This document shows, one piece after another, positions 54,813 through 64,000 of a stretch of 64,000 nt of DNA (positions are counted from its first letter, which is position 1; every line of letters starts with the position of its first letter). The translations under genes and the position numbers were made by a program. Source of the DNA: Lepidodermella squamata (taxonomy: Eukaryota; Gastrotricha); assembly GCA_047495785.1 (NCBI GenBank), contig JBLDXI010000011.1, positions 372,001 through 436,000 of the forward strand, in the 5' to 3' direction. A model generated the notes under the pieces. It searched no databases. It worked only from the letters and a program-made list of their open reading frames with translations, and was not told the origin of the DNA.

Positions 54813-54990
54813 ATGTTCGCCATTTCTGGTGGAGTTCCGCAACGATCGCAAATCAGCCCCATCTTGTACTCACTGTACACAGCCGACCTCGTTCCGGACC
54901 TTTCGAGCGACGTGCTTCACGGCGTGTTTGCTGACGACCTCGCAGCTGCGAAAAACCTCAAGAGCGAGAAAATCGCTATCGACCGCTATC
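54813..54990 (+). pseudogene. Reverse transcriptase fragment of a non-LTR retrotransposon
   Basis: A short frame reads SGGVPQRSQISPILYSLYTA and then LHGVFADDLAAAKN. G-V-P-Q-x-S-x-x-S-P-x-L and F-A-D-D are RT motifs of LINE-type enzymes (the Asp pair is catalytic). Only about 60 residues survive, without the rest of RT or an endonuclease. Confidence 0.65.
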
Positions 54991-55934
54991 GATTCCCCTC
55001 AAAAATCCTTTCAGCTTTCAGAATGAATCACTCGCTCAACTAACGCGTATCAGGCAGGCCACATGTCCTACTTTCAGCGCTGTGGCAGCCATACGTAAAA
55101 GGCCAACGCGCAAGATTCGCGGAATATTTTCTCTACTTCTATTTGAGGGAGAACATATTTGCCAGGATGTTAATATGCAAGTCAAAGCCACGAACCAAAA
55201 AATTGATTTAACAAGCTTCCAGGTGTAGTGCGAATTCGCGAATTCGCGACGAACACATGCGAACGAGGAATCATTGCATTCTCTTTTTTGGTTAAAACAC
55301 TGACATGCGATTGGTAACACCATCCCTACTTCTCGTCTTTGGCATTCTAATGCAAGCGCAAGCGTATATTCGTGTGTTCGATGACCTAGGTGTTACTAAC
55401 AAAATACCGTAAAATCCGAATTAGAAGGCACTGCCCTATATTTGAAACAATCGACCTCGAACCCCTGCCTTATAAACGAGACCTGCCCTGTATTTCGGGT
55501 CTGCCCTATATTTTTTCAAATGTCCACCTCGCATTGTGGCACATGTGAAAATTCCTATTATCAAGGTCGCGAATCATTTTCGTGTAGCCACCCCCTGGAA
55601 AGTGACCCATCGCGCTCGAGTTGTGTCAACGAATAGCGATCATTTGTTGACACTCGGGGATTAAGGTTGGGGCGTTGCCGGATTCGCCTGTCGTTCAAAC
55701 GCAACCCGGGTTCCATAGTCCATCAAGTTATCGTACCAACTTACGTTCTGGCTGTACTTCAGATTCTAGGACTGATAATCCCAGCGAAAATGTCAGATAG
55801 GCCATACTACAACATCACAGTCCTGCTCGCGTTTTTCGTCATTCTCGGCATGATTTTCGAAGCGATACCACCGTCTTCGGACACTGTTTACTTGGCAATT
55901 TTGATCGAGTCCAAAATAATTATCGGAGCAATTA

Positions 55935-56949
55935 CCGTAAATTGGGGCAAAATGGCCGCGGGAAAAAAATGACCCCCTGTTTTTTCCGCATTTTTACACG
56001 TTTCAGGGGGTCCTGATTCCGATTTTATAGGAAGCTCATTTTGCCCCAGGTTTGGGGCAAATTGGACAGGTGTTTTGGGGCTAATTGGCCACCCTTATCC
56101 TTATAATGGGTTTTTAATGTTTAGTGATTGTGAGGGTCGAATGGTCGAGTGGTCATCAGAACTTGTGTGATCTGATGAACGAGGGTTCGATTCCTCATAG
56201 AGTAGCATTTTTTGCGTCGCTTTTAATTTTTTAATTTCTTGTTAATTTACCTTTTTAATTATTTTAAATTGGTTTCTTCGTTGTTTTCGTAATTTTACTG
56301 CTGAATAAATTTTAAAACGTATCCCGAACAAAAACTGCCTGGGATACGTGGCATGCAATAATTTAAAATAATTAAAAAGGTAAATTAACAAGAAATTAAA
56401 AAATTAAAAGCGACGCAAAAAATGCTACTCTATGAGGAATCGAACCCTCGTTCATCAGATCACACAAGTTCTGATGACCACTCGACCATTCGACCCTCAC
56501 AATAACTAAACATTAAAAACCCATTATAAGGATAAGGGTGGCCAATTAGCCCCCATTATCGAGTTTTCCATGGGGTAATTTGGCCTCAATCACCTAGCCA
56601 TACCTGTGCATCGCCTGGGGTCGCGGTTTTTTCTGCTGTCATCTACGACGAAGATGGTCGAAGGAAAAATTGTCAACTTAACATGAAACCTCGTGATTGG
56701 CTCCAGGTAATTCAATTGAAAGGGGTCATTTTTACCTCCCTAAACTCACCGTTATACAACAACATGCTGTGACCTCATTTTGGGACATACCTGGCTAAAA
56801 ATTTGCAGGTTTGTAAAGGGCTTGTTGATAATCCTCCCGGTAAATTTTTGTAGAGTTTGATGTTGTAGTTTTAGAGCCATCAATAAAAATGTGAAAACCT
56901 CAATTTCTGGCCAATTAGCCCCAAAGGTTCATTTTGCCCCAAACGACGG
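55935..56949. mobile_element. TA-flanked foldback-bearing transposon inside psi-G
   Basis: 1015 bp flanked by TA at 55933-55934 and 56950-56951; deleting it with one TA rejoins the M3 reading frame (G-A-I-I-T-L-Y) as in paralogues. Terminal inverted repeats start CCGTAAATTGGGGCAAAATG and CCGTCGTTTGGGGCAAAATG. Inside lies a long near-perfect inverted repeat (56077-56270 with 56360-56554). No transposase. The CCGTA end and TA site resemble the pogo-like element at 4261. Confidence 0.85.
56077..56554. repeat. 194-bp inverted repeat with tRNA-like arms
   Basis: Arms 56077-56270 and 56360-56554 are almost perfectly complementary around an 89-base loop. Each arm contains TGGTCGAGTGG and GGTTCGATTCC, exact A-box and B-box consensus matches about 29 bases apart, in opposite orientations. 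A transcript would fold into a long hairpin. Confidence 0.8.
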
Positions 56950-57169
56950 TATAACTCTGTACTCTCTGGTAACTCTTCGTTTGGCAAAAGGGCGATTATC
57001 GAAATACCCCCATGTCGAGTTGCTCTCCATGTCCTTCAGAGTTACCGATATAATTGACATCGTTGCTGCGATCACCGTAGTTGTCTCTTCAGGTATCATC
57101 GACGGAACCCTGTTTTACAAAATGATCGAACCGAATGATAACTCAACTTCTGATACATCTTTTGAATGA

Positions 57170-59683
57170 GAGCTGTTTTCCAGTTGACCGGTAATCGGTT
57201 TGGTGAAACAAAATTAGCAGTATCTCATTGTAAGGGCTTTTTCAAGGACACATCTCGGCTTTTATTCTCACATCTCACCCACCACCTCCCTGAGCAGCAA
57301 GTGCACGTTTTTTGCGAAATACTGCCAAGTTCCAGTGGGAATTGCAAGAAACTGCCTGAAAACGCCGTTTACTGCCATTTTTCATCTTTTTTCAAAACTT
57401 ACTGCAGTTTTTGGAAAAAACTGGAAGTTAAAAGCTGGAAACCGCAGTAGCTTCGCGAAATTGACAGTTGTTCATGAAACTGGGGAAATTCGGCATTTTG
57501 CGACCCGAAGTTAACTGCCAGGTAAAATATTTCTTCGCCGCCGTTAAAAACTTTCGATTTTTCTTTATTTTCACTGCGAAGTCAGAAATAGTGAACGAAA
57601 GTGAACGAAATTCGATGCCTCGGCCTCTAGTTTTTTGCCGAAAATTCCCTGGCTCGAAAACTGCCTTCTACCTATCCGGATCAATCTGTTTTTATTTATC
57701 ATGAAATTTCTCGTTTTTCTCGCTTTTACCTAATTTTTTCCTAATTATTTACCTGGATCCTAAAAATTACCGAATTTTCATTTTTTGCAGCCTGAACCAT
57801 CTAAAATTGAAGAATGACAGCAAAATTCGATAATTTGGATTTTGCCAAATTTTTAATGACTGAAAATTGTCGCTCTGAATAAAAGCTGAAATAGGGCAAA
57901 ATCATTGTTATTGGGGCGCTCGATTGTTGTGCACACAGGCCTCGGGGTGTTGCGTAATCACGCCATGCTTCAAAAATGTGGCTTTTTGGTTCCTTCAAAT
58001 CATCATATTTTTGTTTTCAATTCCAAAACATGTCCTATTTAGTAAGAATTTTTCGTCCGGCCTCAATTTCGCATTCTGAGCTTCATCGTTGCCTTGCTAC
58101 CAGGTGTGTCGACCATGCAATTTGGACAAGTCAGATATTTATCGAATTTTCAAGGTAATTTTGAAATTAATTCCGCTTTCTTTAATTTACCCGCAACTTT
58201 TGAAGGTTTGTCCTGCGAATCGAATTTGCAGTCGAACCAGTCTTAACGGGCCGGTCAGCAATTCGTAACGGTATCGATGAATAATTAACAAGGTATTTCA
58301 GTGTTCAATTAATTTCAATTATTAATTTCAATTATAATCTACAGGTTATCGGGCCTGCTCCAGTGGCGGTTTCTGCATCAGTCACAGCCGTTGTTCGAGC
58401 GTCTCGTGAAACATCATTCACTATTAACTTGACAATTTTTCAATTTTCTTTTATTGATCAGTTTTGATGAATAAAATGATACTTGCATCGACGGATTTGC
58501 GTGAAGGGTAAAACTGTCTTTTTTGAAACAGAGAGTGAAAGCCGCATTTCTTATAGTGAATGCGAAGTACAAATGGCCCTGAGTGAAAGTTCGAGTGAAA
58601 TTAGCAACGAGCAAGTGACTGCGCAGTAGAAACCATCTCTCACCACAAAAACTCTCACCGCAGAAAACCACCCAGAAAACTGTCCAGCTCGGCAAAAAAC
58701 TAGACTTTTGACAGAATACTGCCAACAGAAAAACTCTCGCTAATTTGCATATTTAGTTTTTTTGATCTAGGCAGTTAAAAGGCCCGAAATTGTCGCTCAG
58801 GGCTAATACATAGTAATTATTGAAATGAGCGGTTAACCCATGCTACGATTTGATTTTTGATCTGATTGAGTATAATCTTCTGTTTTCTTCAAATCTCACC
58901 TTTACGAATTTGTACGCCTTTTTTTTACTACCAGTATCAAGTGTTTGAAAATTCACGCATTTTTACATTAATAAAAAGTTTTGCACGCCGACGTATCGCG
59001 ACAAAAACATTCTATCACTTTTGACCTCGCGTGGGCACATTTGACCTTTGACCTGCAAAAAACCTAAGTCAAATGACGTATGATTTCGAAACGCCGTGCA
59101 ATAAAACTTATCCTAGAAGTTAGTAAAATTCTGGTAACAAACACCAACTTCTTGTATACCCCGGGGCTGCCAAAATAGTCGCATGGTTGGCCTGGAGTGC
59201 GACTTCTTGCGACTTCTTGCGGCTCAGCAGCGAGTTCGCGCCCTATTTTCCTGTGTGCCTGAGAATGATGATACTGACGTGTAGTGTTTCCCACCCCGAA
59301 TGCCACATGAAAAACAACGGCTGCAGCCTGTTGAAAGGAAACAAAATTGAATAGAGCTAAATTGCACTACCGGCATATGAGCGATCTTACTAAAACAGCA
59401 GCGAAATATAAAACGAGCTTTGCCATAATGTTTGTAGACAGGAAGACTGGATAAATTCACACTCTCTTGAAGATGACAAATGAACGATGATATGAGCATG
59501 GTGGAGTATCTCGAAAACGACTTTTTTCAGTCACGCGCAGAAGAAAAACATTGATAAGCGAACCCCGTCTTCGCATATTTTTTAGAATTATTTATTGACA
59601 TTAAATGACTACGAGCTACGAGCTGTGAGCTAGAGAAATTGGCCAGTAAACTTATACCCACGCCTTCGAACTAAAGCCTTGCA
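57170..59683. other. Long stretch without a recognised gene
   Basis: 2.5 kb with no supported coding region. About 57290-57450 has many short CTGCC/TTTTTGG-rich unordered repeats. No channel relic or promoter element was seen. Confidence 0.5.
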
Positions 59684-59861
59684 CGTAGGAACATTTTCCA
59701 CTTTTATAATCAATTATGCAAATGAGTTTGAAATACAAGAATACAAGGATACAAGAAACCTGATTTATTCGTCGAACCTTTTGCTGGCAAATTTTTCTTG
59801 TATGCTGTATTTCTTAAACTCATTTGTATAATTAATTATAAAAGTGGAAAATGTTGCTACG
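59684..59861. repeat. Small imperfect foldback (178 bp)
   Basis: Left part (CGTAGGAACATTTTCCACTT, then ATGCAAATGAGTTT, ATACAAG) and right part (CTTGTATGC, AAACTCATTTGTAT, AAGTGGAAAATGTTGCTACG) are inverted copies of about 70 bp with a short spacer. MITE-like; no coding content. Confidence 0.7.
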
Positions 59862-60048
59862 GGTGTAGTCGGACAACAATCCACACTTGATACGGAAGCT
59901 AGAAATGACGGTAGGTATCACGCCATTTGACTCGCCTTCATAGTTGTTCAGTCTCCGTAGCCAGCGTAGTGAATTAGATAATGAGATAAAAAATGTGAAA
60001 TGTGAATCGAGCATGAAGACTGGCGACGGGATAGTTCAGACAAATATT

Positions 60049-60059
60049 TGCCCGGATAT
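60049..60059 (+). promoter_or_regulatory. TGCCCGGATAT element upstream of R16
   Basis: ATATTTGCCCGGATATCGAG, 151 bp before the ATG. Confidence 0.65.
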
Positions 60060-60210
60060 CGAGTCGGGCTGGCGCGAAACAAAATTCCACGTCGAAAAGC
60101 TCGTTCACTTTACAAATTTCGCCCCATAGTTTGTCGGAATAGGTTCTGCATAGTTAATAATGGAACCATTATCACATACCTATAGTTTTTTCTCTGAATT
60201 GAAATTTGCG

Positions 60211-62064
60211 ATGTCGCCATTCAGTACCGCAATATTTCTTCAACTTGTTTTCGGCCTAATTGCCAAAGCTGAGGCAATAGTGCCATTCGAGGAGCTCACA
60301 CGTATTAATGAAATATTTCGCGAGTCATGCCCTATGGCGTACTACCAGTGGCTGCCTAACTATAATTTGAGATTTAAAAACAATCGAACTCTGTATTGCA
60401 ACATGGAAATGACACTGCGACCACCTGTCGATATCCGTGACACCGAGCGCCGCTTATCGCTCCTTGCTGAAATCTCGGTCAGATGGCAGTGGCCGTGCGA
60501 CTTGGTTACCTTTTACGAGAAGCTAACAGCCGCCAACATCACCGACGTCGCTGTGTTGCGTCATGATAGCTTTCAAATCACTGCGCCAAAAGATGACATT
60601 TGGCATCCAGCTATGTATCACAGAAATGCAGCCTCCTCTCCAGGAGCAATTATGGAGCAAGATATTTCGTTTAATGATTATGAAAATTTTGACTCTTCTT
60701 ATAAATTTTCTGACCAGTTTTTGAATATATTCAACGGGGATGAATCATCATGAAAAAACTATGCCCCGCTAGAATGAAAGCCGATCTAATTCAGCTTTGG
60801 AATTCCCCTCACTTCGGGAAATATAGGGTAGAAATTGCGTTTATAACACCAAATTATCAAAATCCCTGCCTGGTGCCTGAGAGTTTCCTAATTCACTGAT
60901 TTTCAGCATTTATCTAAGTTCATTCTCAAAAATCACTCGAATATCTGAAAAAAGCTGACCAACCAAAAGCAGAAATTCAAGTCAAACTGAAAATGAAATA
61001 GGGTGATTTTTCTGGTGCTGGGGAAAAACAGGCAAAAACTAGGCTAATTATATGAGCACAGGAGACTTTATTATAGCTAATGCTAAATATCCTAAATAGT
61101 GTAATTAGCTATATTAGTTCGAATTTCACATTTGTTACTTCAGGGCTTTTTTCGGATAGCAAACTCTATTAAACCTATATTTTTTCGTCTGGACAAATTC
61201 CTATGTTCTGAGGGCATGTCCGTGGATGTAATTTGGAAACCCAGATATAAAAACTGATGTTAGCCTCTAGGATTGGAAGCCTAACCTAACCAGTGCGGAA
61301 ATTTGTTAGCGAAATATATCAAGTAGCCATAAACACCCATCTGATGTCAATTTTATATTAATAGCTCGGTAAGAGAATCCACTGTGGCTATAGATGTGTT
61401 CGGTGGATATTCCGAATGGATGAGTACAGTAATTCTGGACTCTTACTGCTTGGATCATGGGCGAATATGGAAATTCCCATTCGACATCTTTGAATGCGAG
61501 ATCCAGCTAGTGCTGACTACACACAGCAAAATTAATCTATCGAGTTTCATCTTCCAGAATGGTGAGCATATCAACAACGTTTGGACCCTGCAGCAGTATG
61601 ACCTTAGAATCGACGAGAAACAGCTCTTTATCGCACTGGCATTCAAACGCAAACCGGGGTTCATAGTCCAGCAGGTAGTTGTACCGTGCTATATTCTAAC
61701 TGTGCTTCAGATTATTGGCTTGATCATGCCTGCTAAAATGCCAGACCGGCCTGTTTACAGCATCACGGTCCTCCTCGCGTTTTTCATCATTCTTGGCATG
61801 ATTTTCGAAGCTATTCCACAGTCATCGGATCCTGTTTACCTGGCTATTTTGATCGAGACGAAAGTTGGCATTGGGGCAATAGTTACTCTGTACACCTTGG
61901 TAACAAACCGCTTGGCAAAGAGGCAGCTTTCAAAGCGTGTAGTGATCCAAATTTCCAGCTTTGATTTCACAACCATCGAATTAATGGACGTGGCTGCGAC
62001 TGTGATCATTGTTGTCTTCTCAATCATTGTCGACTGCATTCTCTTGCGTAAAATGCTCGAATAA
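60211..62064 (+). CDS. R16: divergent Cys-loop (pLGIC) receptor subunit, GC-AG intron
   Basis: Exons 60211-60656 and 61365-62064, 708-bp intron, 381 aa. ATG at 60211 heads the signal peptide (MSPFSTAIFLQLVFGLIAKA), matching R12; an in-frame ATG at 60160 is upstream. The donor is GCAAG in place of GTAAG at exactly the family position, and only this junction restores frame and homology (exon 2 begins DSVRESTVAID). Without splicing the frame continues 31 codons to a stop. SCPMAYYQWLPNY; WPCDLVTFY lacks the second Cys. Cys-loop CLDHGRIWKFPFDIFEC, no loop-C cysteines. Paired most closely with R12. Confidence 0.85.
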
Positions 62065-62192
62065 TCCACGACGTTTTAGAGAAAAGGTTTCGTGTTATCA
62101 ATCAAAATGCCTGTTATTATGAAAATAATTTAACCAAGTGTAGCTATAACTGTTTCTTCAATCTTCAATGTCGCTTGCATGATAAATCCCAG

Positions 62193-63207
62193 CAGGGCTG
62201 CAAAACATGCTAGACTTCCCGCGCACCGATTTAAATTTCCCGCTAAACCCGCTCGCTCGCGGTGTATTCCGTTCTATATTTCGTATCAACCACGTACTGG
62301 CTTTTAGGGCTTATTTTATTCGTCTTCTGTGGCAGGGCGCGCGACCAACTAATTCACCGCGAATTTTTTGTTTCGAGCGATTTGACAGGAGACTATTAGC
62401 GATATTTTACTAAAATTTGCGTGTGCTCGCGTTACTGTGAATCAGAAATTAATAACTGCACGCGTTAGGACTCGTTTTTCGTGGGCAACCAGACGCGCGC
62501 GCTTGGAAAAAAATGATTCACTGATCGCACAAACTCGGCTTAAAAAGACAAAAATCAAGTTTTTGACAATGAGGAATTCCACAAAACAAATTAGATATTC
62601 GGATTCAGCGTAAAAAGTTAGGCAAGTGTGCAAATTTGCGCACGTTTATCTTCCAAAATGAAGAAGAAATGCGGTAGAACAGTTTAACTGTGTGTGTGTG
62701 TGCGCGCCTAATAAAACAGCGCGAGTGCTCTCAAATCTGCTCTCTCCAAGTCGAAAGGTGTAGTAAATGCGCGAGAGGTTGTGCGCGCGCAGCAACGCAC
62801 ACCGCACAAAAGCACACACACACACGCGCGCGCGCACTAACGAAATTGAGATTTATTCCCTCAATGTTTTCCCCATTTTTAATCGCAGCCGCGCGCAAAT
62901 ATGCCATCTAACTCAACTTTTTGCGCTGAATCAGAATATCTAATTTGTTTTGTGAAATTCCTCATTGTCAAAAACTTGATTTTTTTCATGATATCCGAGC
63001 TAAAAGAACGATTTTAGAATTTCCTCCGATTTTAAATATTCCATGGGCTAGAAAAATACGAGTTCCCCCACGGAAATTGTATTTTCTAATACTTCCCGGT
63101 AATGTTTTTTCCAAATTTCCCGGTGTTTTTTTGAATTTTCCAAGGCGAAATTTCCCAAAAATTTCCCGCGCACATTGTGCGCCATTTTTGCATGTTTTGC
63201 AGCCCTG
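62193..63207. mobile_element. Non-autonomous hAT-type foldback element
   Basis: 1015 bp with terminal inverted repeats CAGGGCTGCAAAACATGC, flanked by a perfect 8-bp duplication AATCCCAG (62185-62192 and 63208-63215). CAGGG ends and 8-bp duplications are hallmarks of hAT transposons. A second inverted pair inside (about 62545-62610 and 62930-62985, with TTCCTCATTGTCAAAAACTT) and TG/GC dinucleotide runs at about 62689-62706 and 62812-62835 make the centre strongly self-complementary. No transposase. Confidence 0.85.
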
Positions 63208-63215
63208 AATCCCAG

Positions 63216-63960
63216 AATGCATTTCATCTCATTTTTATATTCATCCACTCAACTGTCATATCCGTATTCCGTATAAAGTTTGTGCTTGTATCTTGTATCT
63301 ATAACGAAATAAATTTGTCATACGTGAAGGGATTTATCCAGCTTTTTTGTCCGAGGTGATGGATTGAAAAGTTGAGGGGGTTTAGAGGTTAGAAAATTTG
63401 GATAATTAGGGAATTTGAGGAGCAGTGCTCGAAGTATGGGGAAAGGGTCGTACCCCTAGTTTGCAAGGCAAACATGGAAAATCCTCATAAAAAACCACAA
63501 GAGGGCTCTAGTTCCTACTTCGCGCACTGTTGAGAAGCAATACGTCGCTGAATGATGGCAAATGGTTTGGTGTTAAATATGGCCAGATCCGATGCAGGAA
63601 TATCCCAGAAAAGCGGAACATTTTTTTGATCCAGAAAATTTCTGCCAAGAAGCTGGCGGAGAATATGCTCATTGGTCTGTGTTTTGTAACATGTCTGTTA
63701 CAGGTTTCCTATAACGAATTTTTATGTGTCCATGAGCATTTCAGTCAATAAGCAGATTTCGTCAATTTATTGAACTCTTATTTACAATGGCCAAGCCAGG
63801 AGAACGGCTGCCAGGAGAATACAGAATACGCCTTTACATGTTTTACAACTGGAAGCAATTCGTTACATGAGGATATATGTCACGCGCAGTACTCTTCAAT
63901 AGCGCGCCAGCGGCTTCGCAAGCGGGAGCATGGCATTTGTAATCGCAAGCCCAGTCAGAA
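63216..63960. other. Intergenic, no gene seen
   Basis: No supported coding region before the final promoter element. Confidence 0.5.
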
Positions 63961-63965
63961 GTATT

Positions 63966-63976
63966 TGCTCGGATAT
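63966..63976 (+). promoter_or_regulatory. TGCTCGGATAT element of a gene beyond the window
   Basis: TATTTGCTCGGATATTGAGC matches the R12 element base for base; by spacing, an ATG would be expected about 90-150 bp past the right edge. Confidence 0.55.
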
Positions 63977-64000
63977 TGAGCCGAGAACTACGTCAAACAT

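Larger units (their letters stand above)
55305..57169 (+). pseudogene. psi-G: pLGIC gene broken by TA-targeting insertions
   Basis: Exon 1 starts at 55305 (MRLVTPSLLLVFGILMQAQA, then RVFDDLGVTNKI) and stops matching at a TA at 55405-55406, followed by CCGTAAAATCCG. Homology resumes at about 55675 just before M1 (IRLSFKRNPGS); the remaining extracellular domain and Cys-loop are missing. M1 has VIVPTYVLAVLQ: the otherwise invariant Pro-Cys is Pro-Thr. M2 and M3 (to 55934) are then cut by a 1015-bp element and continue at 56952 through M4 to 57169. Belongs with R13 (SDRPYYNIT, DNSTSDTSFE end). Not functional. Confidence 0.85.

Noticed and set aside
55401-55675. A complete third CCGTA-ended transposon in psi-G
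   Set aside because: The left end (TACCGTAAAATCCG) fits, but no matching inverted right end was found before homology to the channel resumes; may be truncated.
62689-62835. Protein frames over the TG/GC repeats
   Set aside because: Low-complexity reading of dinucleotide runs inside the hAT-type foldback.

Overview
The window is metazoan nuclear DNA, most likely from a nematode or another ecdysozoan. The coding exons are split by introns as short as about 52 bp with T-rich TTTCAG-type acceptors. The intergenic DNA is AT-rich and full of small TA-flanked transposons. The species cannot be named from the sequence.

The dominant content is a tandem array of genes for a very divergent Cys-loop (pentameric ligand-gated ion channel, pLGIC) subunit family, all on the + strand. 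I number them R1 to R16 in order. Every one has the same two-exon plan: exon 1 encodes a signal peptide and the first half of the extracellular domain, a phase-2 intron follows the codon stem ATG-GA, and exon 2 encodes the Cys-loop and four membrane helices. After joining the exons at the predicted sites, each of the 15 undisrupted genes is an exact multiple of three and encodes about 370-413 residues. R2 is the same once a short retroposed insertion is discounted. Seven further relics (here psi-A to psi-G) lie between them. The family has a 15-residue Cys-loop (13 is usual), extra exon-1 cysteines, Asp-Arg in place of Glu-Lys at the inner pore mouth, and almost no M3-M4 intracellular loop. 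Nearly every copy carries a CGGATAT-type element about 65-165 bp upstream of its ATG, so the array may be co-regulated. A lineage-specific chemoreceptor or neuropeptide/transmitter receptor family is a reasonable reading, but the ligand is unknown.

Three non-channel genes interrupt the array: a minus-strand three-exon gene with a GAF-like domain (10728-12345), a minus-strand cysteine-rich secreted protein with a frameshift (about 18513-18888), and a five-exon secreted M13 (neprilysin-like) zinc peptidase with its own TATA box (22070-24563).

Layout: 1-2840 R1 and a relic; 2840-6200 transposon-rich; 6217-10101 R2 and relic psi-B, both cut by mobile elements; 10.7-12.4 kb GAF-like gene; 13.2-21.2 kb R3-R5 with the Cys-rich gene; 22-24.6 kb peptidase; 25.3-53.8 kb R6-R15 with relics; 54-60 kb repeat-rich with an RT fragment and psi-G; 60-62 kb R16; 62.2-63.2 kb a hAT-type foldback; the last 50 bp hold another promoter element, so the array probably continues to the right.

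Mobile elements include pogo/Tc1-type (TA target duplications), a hAT-type foldback with an 8-bp duplication, foldbacks whose arms are tRNA-like, a SINE-like (TAA)n element inserted into R2, and a possible hammerhead ribozyme core.
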